From positions 1 to 10,831 of the forward strand of contig JAJRCO010000167.1 in the NCBI GenBank assembly GCA_028678905.1: DNA of 10,831 nt, written 5' to 3'. The notes under the pieces are model-generated. The model was not told the DNA's origin. It saw only the letters and a list, made by a program, of their open reading frames with translations, and ran no database searches. Source of the stretch: Methanomicrobiales archaeon (GTDB lineage: Archaea; Halobacteriota; Methanomicrobia; Methanomicrobiales; JACTUA01). Below, piece by piece: positions 4,640-10,831 of the stretch (positions are counted from its first letter, which is position 1; each line of letters opens with the position of its first letter). The translations under genes were made by a program, and so were the position numbers.

Positions 4640-6118
4640 TTATTGTTTCCGTTGCTGCTGGAGGTACACGTTTACTGCTGCGGTGACTGCGGCCATCTCC
4701 TTCCCCTGGCGAAGAGAGGCAGCGAGGGTCTGCATCCGTACCTCTTCCTCCATGACGTACCGCCCCAGAGTTTTCATGATATGTTCCTCTTTGAGGAAGT
4801 GGGTGTGGGTCTCTCCGTTGATGAATTGTTCGTTGTTCATGATCGCATGATGCAGGGGTAGCGTGGTCTTTACCCCCAGGATCACGTACTCGTAGATCGC
4901 TCGGCGCATCCGCTGAATGACTTCCTCCCGGTTCATTCCCCAGGCGCAAAGTTTCGCAATCAGGGAATCGTAATGAGGGGAGATGGCATAACCCACATGG
5001 ATCCCGCTGTCGATGCGGATACCAGGCCCGCCCGGGGAACGGTACCGGACGATCTTCCCCGGATCGGCCTTAAAATCGTTCAGGGGGTCTTCGGCGTTGA
5101 TGCGGCATTCGATGGCGTGTCCGCGGATGCTGATGTCCTGCTGGTCAAACTGAAGGTGTTCACCTGCCGCGATGGCGATCTGCTGTTTCACAATGTCGAT
5201 GCCGGTGATGAATTCGGTGATGGTGTGTTCAACCTGCAGCCGGGCGTTCACCTCCATGAAATAATACTTCCCATGCGCATAGAGGAACTCTACGGTTCCG
5301 GCGTTGGAGTATCGGGCGGTTTTTGCCACCGTGACCGCGGAGTTCGACATCTCTTCCCGTAGCTGCGGGGTCATGATCGGACAGGGGGCTTCTTCCAGAA
5401 GCTTCTGGTGACGCCTCTGGATGGAGCACTCCCGGTCAAACAGGTGAATGGTATGCCCATACTTATCGGCGAGTACCTGGAACTCGATATGGCGGGGTTT
5501 TTCCAGGTACTTCTCGATGAACACCGTGGAATCTGCAAAAGCCGACTGGGCCATCCGCATGGCCGGAAGGAGCGCCTTCTCGATATCTTCCGGAGTGTTA
5601 GCGATCTGCATGCCGATTCCCCCGCCGCCTGCGCTCGCCTTCAGAATCACGGGATATCCAATCTCCTCGGCAATTTCCTTCCCTTCCTCCTCGGTGGTGA
5701 TCCCGCGTTCCGATGAGGGGAGGACTGGCACCCCGGCCTCTTTCATCATCTTCTTGCTCTCGAGCTTGGAGCCGAGTGAGTGCATGGACTCCCAGGATGG
5801 ACCGATAAAGATGAGCCCCTCCTGGCCCACTTTTCTGGCGAATGCGTGGTTTTCGGCCAGGAATCCGTATCCGGGATGAATTGCATCAGCACCGGCCTTG
5901 TGGGCGATATCCAGGATTCGGTCGATATTGAGGTAACTTTTAGAAGGATGAGCCTCGCCGACGCAGAAACCCTCATCGGCATACTTCACGTGCAGCGCAT
6001 TTTTATCCGGAACCGAGTAGATCGCCACCGTCTCGATCCCCAGTTCACGGCAGGCCCGCATTACCCGGATCGCGATCTCTCCCCGGTTCGCGATAAGGAT
6101 GCGATCGAAGTATTTCAC
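4640..6118 (-). CDS. pycA: Pyruvate carboxylase subunit A (biotin carboxylase)
   Basis: This 492-residue subunit uses ATP and bicarbonate to carboxylate the biotin carried by PycB, the first half-reaction of oxaloacetate synthesis. Visible parts are the N-terminal biotin carboxylase domain (ILIANRGEIAIRVMRACRE, 7-25; HPGYGFLAEN, 81-90), then the ATP-grasp glycine loop KASAGGGGIGMQ (160-171), EKYLEKPRHIEFQ (202-214), DRECSIQRRHQK (228-239) and the catalytic EVNARLQVEHTITE (289-302). The length is normal for a stand-alone subunit with no biotin domain of its own. The start is GTG at 6118, preceded by GGTGAT three bases upstream, a match to the 3' end of 16S rRNA. It overlaps the pycB stop as GTGA. 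AccC of an acetyl-CoA carboxylase is possible by family, but the adjacent pycB settles the role. Confidence 0.95.
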   Translation of the reverse strand: MKYFDRILIANRGEIAIRVMRACRELGIETVAIYSVPDKNALHVKYADEGFCVGEAHPSKSYLNIDRILDIAHKAGADAIHPGYGFLAENHAFARKVGQEGLIFIGPSWESMHSLGSKLESKKMMKEAGVPVLPSSERGITTEEEGKEIAEEIGYPVILKASAGGGGIGMQIANTPEDIEKALLPAMRMAQSAFADSTVFIEKYLEKPRHIEFQVLADKYGHTIHLFDRECSIQRRHQKLLEEAPCPIMTPQLREEMSNSAVTVAKTARYSNAGTVEFLYAHGKYYFMEVNARLQVEHTITEFITGIDIVKQQIAIAAGEHLQFDQQDISIRGHAIECRINAEDPLNDFKADPGKIVRYRSPGGPGIRIDSGIHVGYAISPHYDSLIAKLCAWGMNREEVIQRMRRAIYEYVILGVKTTLPLHHAIMNNEQFINGETHTHFLKEEHIMKTLGRYVMEEEVRMQTLAASLRQGKEMAAVTAAVNVYLQQQRKQ

Positions 6119-7851
6119 TGGATCACCAAAAGGACATCCCCGGACTGCACCAGATCGCCCTGTTCCACAAAGATATCGGTCACCTTCCCTCCCTTGGGAC
6201 TGTGGATCGGGTTCTCCATCTTCATGGCTTCTATCACCAGAAGGATATCGCCCTTAGCCACAGTGGCCCCCCTAGTCGCCTTCACCTCGAGTACCATTCC
6301 CTGCATGTTGGATTTGACCCCGCCTTCGATATCCTCCCGGGGTATCTTTTCGATGCGGGCCGGGACGGCGCTGACTGCACTCCCCTCCACGGAAATGATC
6401 CGAACGCTGAAGCGTTCTCCGTCCACCTCTACCTCCATCGAGCTCGGAACCATGGCCGGGGCACGCTTCTCCTCCCGAGCCAGAGGTATCTCCTCCGCCT
6501 TACGTTCCCTGCGCAGGAAGGAGGGCGCGATTGCGGGATACAGGATGTAGGTCAGGACATCCTCTTCTTTGCTGACCAGGCCCGCTTTTTCTGCCGTCTC
6601 TTTCATTTTCTCGTAGATCGGCTCGAGAAGGTCTGCTGGTCGAACATCGATCACCGGTTCATTTCCGATAATCCGTTTCCGAACCTCTTCATTGACCGGG
6701 CCAGGAGGGCGTCCATACTGGCCCCGCACATAATCCCGCACCTCATTGGTGACATGGCCGTACCGCTCCCCGTTGGCGAGGACGTTGAAGACGGCTTGGG
6801 TACCCACGATCTGGCTGGTGGGGGTGACCAGCGGAGGATACCCCAGGTCCGCCCGTACCCGGGGGATCTCCGCAAACACATCCTCCAGACGGTTCATGGC
6901 ATCCTGTTCCTTGAGCTGAGAGACGAGGTTGGAGATCATTCCACCGGGAAGCTGATAGAGGAGAACATCGCTATCCACCCGTTCGGAGATGGGGTCCAGG
7001 ATCCCCTCGTAACGGCTGCGGATCCGGAGAGCCTGGTTGCGCACCTTCTTAAGGGTGACCAGATCGATGCCGGTATCGCGGGGTGTCCCCTGCAGCGAGG
7101 CGACCACACTCTCGGTGGGTGGCTGGGAGGTCCCCATGGAAAAAGGCGACATGGCGGTGTCCAGGATATCTACCCCTGCCTCGATCGCCGCCTGATAACT
7201 CATGGGAGCGATCCCGCTCGTGCAGTGACTGTGGAGATTGACCAGGACGTCCATCTCTTCCTTGATCCCGGAGATGAGCTCACGGGTTGCTTCCGGCATG
7301 GCTAGACCCGCCATATCCTTGATGCAAATGGAATCGCAGTCCAAGGTATAGAGCTCCCGGGCCATCTCCAGAAAGGTCCGGGTGCTGTGGACGGGTGAAA
7401 GGGTGTAGCAGATTGCGCCCTGGAGGTGGGCCCCGCATTTTTTCACCTCTTCCATCGATTTTTTCATATTACGGATGTCGTTAAGGGCATCAAAGACCCG
7501 GAAAATATCCACCCCGTTCTTGTGGGCGGCGTGAACGAACCGTTCTACCACGTCATCCGGATAGTGTCGGTACCCTACCAGGTTCTGGCCGCGGAGGAGC
7601 ATCTGTACCGGCGTATGCTTCAGTTCTTCCTTGATGATGTTGAGTCTCACCCAGGGATCCTCGTTCAGGAAGCGGATGCTGGAATCGAAGGTCGCTCCTC
7701 CCCAGGCTTCCGCAGAGAAAAAGCCTATCCTATCGATCGACCGGCAGAGCGGGATCATATCTTCTGTTCTCATCCGGGTGGCGATCAGGGATTGATGGGC
7801 GTCCCGCAGAGTGGTATCGGTGATTAAAACCTTGGAGGTACGACTACTCAT
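6115..7851 (-). CDS. pycB: Pyruvate carboxylase subunit B (carboxyltransferase plus biotin carrier)
   Basis: This 578-residue subunit transfers the carboxyl group from biotin to pyruvate. The N-terminal TIM-barrel carboxyltransferase shows DTTLRDAHQSLIATRMR (12-28), the region near RVFDALND (118-125), the metal-binding carboxylated-lysine site IKDMAG (177-182) and the metal ligands in HSHCTSG (207-213). The conserved PGGM motif follows further on. The C-terminal biotinyl domain carries EAMKMEN, with biotin on Lys544. Decarboxylating OadA relatives share this layout, but there is no membrane OadB/OadG subunit here and PycA follows directly, so anaplerotic pyruvate carboxylase is the better call. 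The ATG at 7851 has GAGGTG five bases upstream. Unlike the usual A-before-B naming, pycB is transcribed first. Its own promoter is near 7913-7921. Confidence 0.95.
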   Translation of the reverse strand: MSSRTSKVLITDTTLRDAHQSLIATRMRTEDMIPLCRSIDRIGFFSAEAWGGATFDSSIRFLNEDPWVRLNIIKEELKHTPVQMLLRGQNLVGYRHYPDDVVERFVHAAHKNGVDIFRVFDALNDIRNMKKSMEEVKKCGAHLQGAICYTLSPVHSTRTFLEMARELYTLDCDSICIKDMAGLAMPEATRELISGIKEEMDVLVNLHSHCTSGIAPMSYQAAIEAGVDILDTAMSPFSMGTSQPPTESVVASLQGTPRDTGIDLVTLKKVRNQALRIRSRYEGILDPISERVDSDVLLYQLPGGMISNLVSQLKEQDAMNRLEDVFAEIPRVRADLGYPPLVTPTSQIVGTQAVFNVLANGERYGHVTNEVRDYVRGQYGRPPGPVNEEVRKRIIGNEPVIDVRPADLLEPIYEKMKETAEKAGLVSKEEDVLTYILYPAIAPSFLRRERKAEEIPLAREEKRAPAMVPSSMEVEVDGERFSVRIISVEGSAVSAVPARIEKIPREDIEGGVKSNMQGMVLEVKATRGATVAKGDILLVIEAMKMENPIHSPKGGKVTDIFVEQGDLVQSGDVLLVIQ

Positions 7852-7903
7852 CGGGACACCTCAGCGAGAGGGAGAATCACAGCCGTAAAACCCAATAATT
7901 TTT

Positions 7904-7928
7904 CGTGTGGAAGTATAAAAAATACACG
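7904..7928 (-). promoter_or_regulatory. Promoter of pycBA with inverted repeat around box A
   Basis: The minus strand has the TATA element TTTTTATAC at 7921-7913, placing the start of transcription near 7890 with a leader of about 40 bases. CGTGT (7904-7908) and ACACG (7924-7928) form inverted arms flanking the box, and GTAT/ATAC are inner arms, so a dimeric regulator could bind here. No biotin-operator consensus is matched. The rest of the 275-base gap 7852-8126 shows no gene; a frame open across it contains the promoter itself. The T6 run could also end the ecfT transcript. Confidence 0.5.
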
Positions 7929-8126
7929 CGTAGATCTGAAATCGCCTTTTTAAAACTTGATTTTTCCGCAGATCGGAATACGAAGCAATTGGTCATGTAA
8001 GGATACTCCCCTTCCGGTAAATCTCTCAGCAAACCAGTACAAGAATGAATGCTTTCCTTAAGCATGAGAATAGTGCCTTTTGAACATGGCATAGCCACCC
8101 AGAGACGTGGATTGTCCATATCTCGA

Positions 8127-8765
8127 TCAGGGAACATATATAAGATAAAGAGAAAGGGCAAGAATCAGGAGGGTGCTGAGGGCAGAAAGGATATCGAAGG
8201 GCGCCCGTGAAAACTGCGGGCAGAGCTCTCCCCCCTTACGGTATCCGCGAAGGGCAAGGAGCAGGGCCTGCCTATCGGCCCGGCGCAGGGTCGTGTAGAG
8301 CAGGAGGGAGAGAACAGACGGTAATGACGTTCCGCTCCATCTCTGACCTTTCAGAGCAAGAGCCATGCGGATTCGATCCATATCTTCTCTTAGAACACGG
8401 AGTCCCTGCATACTCATCTCCGCCACTAGTCCCAGCTCGAATCCCCATTCCTTCCCGAAAACCCAGACCGCCACATCCAGAAATTCTCCGGCCCGGTATT
8501 CCCGGTAGGTCCATACCGCAATCAACGCGATTGCCCCAAAGCGTACCAGGTAGCCGACTCCATCCCCTCCTTCGATCTGGATAAGAAGACCAAACAGGGT
8601 GATGATCCCCAAATAGATCCAGAACGGGCGGAAGCGGAGGAGGGATCTTTTTTCGCTGTCATGGAAGATCCACCACACAACAGTAAATAGTGCCGCGATC
8701 CCGCTCAGAAATGAGGAAAGGGACAGGACGACTACGGCGAGGATCTTCAGGCGGGGATCCTTCAT
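8127..8765 (-). CDS. ecfT: ECF transporter transmembrane (T) component
   Basis: EcfT couples ATP hydrolysis by the two EcfA proteins to toppling of the substrate-binding S component, here most likely BioY. The 212-residue protein starts MKDPRLKI, the usual start of this family. Hydrophobic segments lie near 7-33, 44-63, 71-86 and 191-211. The long cytoplasmic part holds two coupling-helix motifs, ALALKGQR (135-142) and LALRGYR (170-176). These are the place of the family's two Ala-Arg-Ser/Gly signatures, and the first has Lys in place of Arg. GGAGG lies five bases before the ATG, and ATGA overlaps the ecfA2 stop. A cobalt or nickel CbiQ role is possible by family, but the bioY linkage favours biotin. 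Confidence 0.88.
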   Translation of the reverse strand: MKDPRLKILAVVVLSLSSFLSGIAALFTVVWWIFHDSEKRSLLRFRPFWIYLGIITLFGLLIQIEGGDGVGYLVRFGAIALIAVWTYREYRAGEFLDVAVWVFGKEWGFELGLVAEMSMQGLRVLREDMDRIRMALALKGQRWSGTSLPSVLSLLLYTTLRRADRQALLLALRGYRKGGELCPQFSRAPFDILSALSTLLILALSLYLIYVP

Positions 8766-9445
8766 CCCACCCTCCCAGGATCCCTCTCTTTATCATAGGG
8801 AGGAACGATTCCGTCTTCAGGAATCGGACTCCGACCGGGGGGAGGGGAGGGCCTTGCGGTAAGGGCCTCCGGCATCGTGCCCCGATCGATGAGCCGTCCG
8901 CCTGCTATCTCCCAGAGATGGTCGATAGGGGGAACCGCCCCGTGGTCGTGCGAAAAGAGGATGACGATCCGGGAGGAGATACCGGAGATCCTCTTCATCA
9001 GTTTCCCTCCCTCCCGGCAGTCCATGCCCCCGAAAGGCTCGTCCAGCAGTAGCAGATCGGAGTCCGTGTGCAGGAGCGTGGTCAGCAGAAGCCGTTTCAG
9101 CTCCCCCCGGCTCAGGGTGAGCGGGTCAGCATCCCTTTGGTCCGGCAGACCTGTCTCCAGGAGGATCGTTTCAGCGGGTGCCCCCCAACTCTCCACCTCT
9201 TCCGCTACGGTGCTGGAGGTGACCTGATATTCCGGGAACTGCATAAGGAGTCCGGTCCGCCCGATCCCCTCCTTCTGCAGCTCTCCTTGTTGCGGCAGGA
9301 TTAGTTCCGCCAGAACGAGCGAAAGGGTGGTTTTCCCGCATCCAACGGGCCCCCACACCAGATGAATGCCCTCGGAAAACGTCCCCGTTCCATACAGGGA
9401 GAAGCTTCCCCGCGATATTTCCACCTCACGCAGGATGATCCTCAC
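8762..9445 (-). CDS. ecfA2: ECF transporter ATPase 2
   Basis: This is the second nucleotide-binding subunit of the biotin ECF transporter, acting as a heterodimer with EcfA1 on the cytoplasmic face. With the start chosen here it has 227 residues: Walker A GPVGCGKTT (32-40), Q-loop Gln69 in LLMQFPEYQ, signature LSRGE (111-115, a variant of LSGGQ), Walker B LLLLDEPFGGMD (131-142) and switch His166 in FSHDH. I prefer GTG at 9445 over the longer ATG at 9520. The GTG overlaps the ecfA1 stop as GTGA, like the other junctions here, and GGAGGGAG ends five bases before it. The extra 25 residues of the longer form lie inside ecfA1. The C-terminal 35 residues are Pro-rich and poorly conserved-looking. 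Confidence 0.88.
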   Translation of the reverse strand: MRIILREVEISRGSFSLYGTGTFSEGIHLVWGPVGCGKTTLSLVLAELILPQQGELQKEGIGRTGLLMQFPEYQVTSSTVAEEVESWGAPAETILLETGLPDQRDADPLTLSRGELKRLLLTTLLHTDSDLLLLDEPFGGMDCREGGKLMKRISGISSRIVILFSHDHGAVPPIDHLWEIAGGRLIDRGTMPEALTARPSPPPGRSPIPEDGIVPPYDKERDPGRVG

Positions 9446-10113
9446 CTGCTCTCCCTCCAGGACTGAGGATAAAAGCAGGTGTTTTTCAGATGAGAAAACA
9501 CTTCTTGCGGGAAACCGCACCGCAGAACCCTTCCTCCCTCCAGGTAGACCACCCAGTCCGCCGCCGCTGCCGCCTCCATATGCTGGGTGCAGAGCAGGAG
9601 GTACGGGATCCCGCTCTCCCGGAGAATGCCGTGTATGCGTGATTCGGTCATCGGATCGAGATGCGAATCCACCTCATCCAGGATCAGGACCCGCGGCTTG
9701 CCGGCAAGGGCTGCGCCCAGCGCTACCAGCACCTTTTCACCGGCAGAGAGGTGCCAGCTGGGTGAGGTAAGCAGTGCAGAAATTCCGAGTTTTTCGATGA
9801 TCGTCCTGACTTGATTCTCCGTTTCCGGGCAGGGTATACCCTGGAAGCGCAGGGTCGAGGCGATCTCATCGGATACCCGTTCAAAAAGGAGCGTCCGCTC
9901 GGGATTTTCATCCACCCATCCGATATTGGTGCTCCGGGGTATCGTGCCGTCGATGAGCACCGATCCCTGTGCTGCCTCCTCTACCCCGGCGCACAGGCGT
10001 AACAGGGTACTCTTCCCTGCCCCGTTGGGACCGATAACGGCGGTGGTTCCCTCCTCCAGGCAGAGATCGGGAATCTCGAGGATCCGATGGTGCAGATTCT
10101 CCAGGCAGATCAT
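9442..10113 (-). CDS. ecfA1: ECF transporter ATPase 1
   Basis: This is the first nucleotide-binding subunit of the biotin ECF transporter, 223 residues. Walker A is GPNGAGKST (28-36), signature LSAGE (122-126), Walker B RVLILDEVD (141-149, with Glu147 as the likely catalytic base) and switch His178 in TQHM. The Q-loop is odd. Where relatives read FQNP, this protein reads DENP, putting Glu69 in place of the Gln that contacts magnesium, water and the T component. EcfA2 keeps its Gln, so the two sites may be unequal. GAGG lies five bases before the ATG, which overlaps the bioY stop as ATGA. CbiO-type annotation is equally common for this family; the bioY context decides the substrate. Confidence 0.88.
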   Translation of the reverse strand: MICLENLHHRILEIPDLCLEEGTTAVIGPNGAGKSTLLRLCAGVEEAAQGSVLIDGTIPRSTNIGWVDENPERTLLFERVSDEIASTLRFQGIPCPETENQVRTIIEKLGISALLTSPSWHLSAGEKVLVALGAALAGKPRVLILDEVDSHLDPMTESRIHGILRESGIPYLLLCTQHMEAAAAADWVVYLEGGRVLRCGFPQEVFSHLKNTCFYPQSWRESR

Positions 10114-10619
10114 CCAAGCCTCTTTGCGGTCAGGTACACCCCGATGCCTTTCAGGAAATCACCCGGAATAAAGATAGCCATGCCAAATACCAGGGCATAG
10201 GGAAGAGAGATGCCCGTGGAATAGAGAAGCCACAGGATGCCCACGGTATAGATGCTGAGATTCGCGGCCACGATGCCGCCGACGCGGATGGCGGGCGATG
10301 CACGCTCATAGGCGAGCCCGATGATCAGTGCCCCCGGAATAAACCCGAGGATATAACCGCCGGTGGGGCCCAGCAGTACTCCCACCCCGGAAAGACCACT
10401 GTGAAACACCGGGAAATTCAACGCCCCTAACAGAACGTAGAGACCGACCGGCACCACCCCCCTCCGCTTCAGGATCGCACCCGCGAGGAGAACAAAAAGA
10501 GTCTGGAGAGTGATGGGGACGGGGAGAAAGGGGATGGAGAGCCATCCACCCAGGGTGATCAAGGCGACAAACGCCGCGGTATGAGCGATGAGCCGGGTTC
10601 TCTCTGGATCTCCGTACAT
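10110..10619 (-). CDS. bioY: Biotin transporter substrate-binding S component BioY
   Basis: BioY is the membrane protein that binds biotin and works with the ECF ATPase/T module. The family signature is clear: LSIPFLPVPITLQTLFVLLAGAIL, then VLLGPTGGYILGFIPGALIIGLAYE, and the C-terminal FIPGDFLKGIGVYLTAKRL. About six hydrophobic helices fit the S-component fold. The start chosen is the ATG at 10619 (MYGDPERTRLIAHTAAFVAL), giving 169 residues with the first helix close to the N-terminus as usual. An in-frame GTG at 10643 would add eight residues; neither start has a good ribosome site. It lies downstream of birA and overlaps ecfA1, so biotin uptake is well supported by neighbours. Confidence 0.93.
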   Translation of the reverse strand: MYGDPERTRLIAHTAAFVALITLGGWLSIPFLPVPITLQTLFVLLAGAILKRRGVVPVGLYVLLGALNFPVFHSGLSGVGVLLGPTGGYILGFIPGALIIGLAYERASPAIRVGGIVAANLSIYTVGILWLLYSTGISLPYALVFGMAIFIPGDFLKGIGVYLTAKRLG

Positions 10620-10661
10620 CTCTTCTCGTGTACCTGTCAGCACCGAAGCCCGGGGCGAAGG

Positions 10662-10831
10662 TCAGATATGTTCACAGTCTCCTGCGATGACCCTTTCCAC
10701 CGTGCCCGAATCTTTCCTCACCACCAGGGCCCCAAACTCATCGAAATCAAACGCTTCCCCGTCAAAATAGCGTGTCCCCAGATGGATCAGGAACAGGTGC
10801 TCAAGGGTGAAGGAGAGGCTCTTCCATTCCC
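10662..10831 (-). CDS. birA: Biotin-protein ligase, C-terminal part (5' end beyond window)
   Basis: Fifty-five codons are visible before the TGA. They include HLGTRYFDGEAF and FDEFGALVVRKDSGTVERV followed by IAGD. This is the SH3-like C-terminal domain of biotin-protein ligase, where relatives read xIDxxGALLVxxxxGxxxxVxxGD. The enzyme activates biotin with ATP and attaches it to the carrier lysine, here surely Lys544 of PycB. Whether it has an N-terminal DNA-binding domain and so also acts as a biotin repressor cannot be seen. The stop lies 42 bases before the chosen bioY start, consistent with one operon. Confidence 0.85.
   Translation of the reverse strand, partial: EWKSLSFTLEHLFLIHLGTRYFDGEAFDFDEFGALVVRKDSGTVERVIAGDCEHI

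Noticed and set aside
7877..8161. A 94-codon minus-strand frame between ecfT and pycB
   Set aside because: It overlaps the end of ecfT, contains the pycB promoter, and has no ribosome site or recognisable motif.

Overview
The window looks like a chromosomal piece of a euryarchaeal methanogen, probably of the Methanomicrobiales type. Three things point that way: a two-subunit pyruvate carboxylase split into PycB and PycA, a tRNA gene with an archaeal bulge-helix-bulge intron, and AT-rich box A promoters combined with strong GGAGG/GGTGAT ribosome sites. The taxonomic placement is inference, since no search was run. Every gene I can support lies on the minus strand, so the window reads functionally from its right end to its left end.

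Right part (about 10831 to 7850): the end of a biotin-protein ligase gene (birA) is followed by bioY and a complete ECF transporter module. The module has two ATPases (EcfA1 and EcfA2) and the transmembrane coupling protein EcfT. From bioY onward the genes overlap by four bases (ATGA or GTGA), so this is a tightly coupled operon for biotin uptake and attachment. A promoter region of about 275 bases then leads into pycB and pycA (7851 to 4640). Together they form pyruvate carboxylase, the biotin enzyme that makes oxaloacetate for biosynthesis. Import, ligation and use of the vitamin are thus encoded next to each other.

Middle (4574 to 4462): a tRNA gene with anticodon CAU, read as elongator tRNA-Met, is interrupted by a 39-nt intron. 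Its T-loop is unusual, with positions 54 and 58 apparently exchanged.

Gene-poor zone (about 4461 to 1907): this stretch is AT-richer and mostly non-coding. It holds one plausible hypothetical protein of 136 residues and a string of three small overlapping reading frames, one of them cysteine-rich. It also holds a badly decayed PII signal-protein (GlnB/GlnK-type) pseudogene that single-frame gene finding would miss, plus several inverted repeats. I read it as a decaying accessory region next to the tRNA.

Left part (1906 to 1): trpE and the start of trpG, the two subunits of anthranilate synthase, overlap by ATGA. Just upstream of trpE lies a possible 16-codon leader reading frame. It ends in a Trp codon, and its stop overlaps the trpE GTG start. 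A box A with an overlapping inverted repeat sits immediately before it. This is the best candidate here for an undescribed regulatory arrangement.
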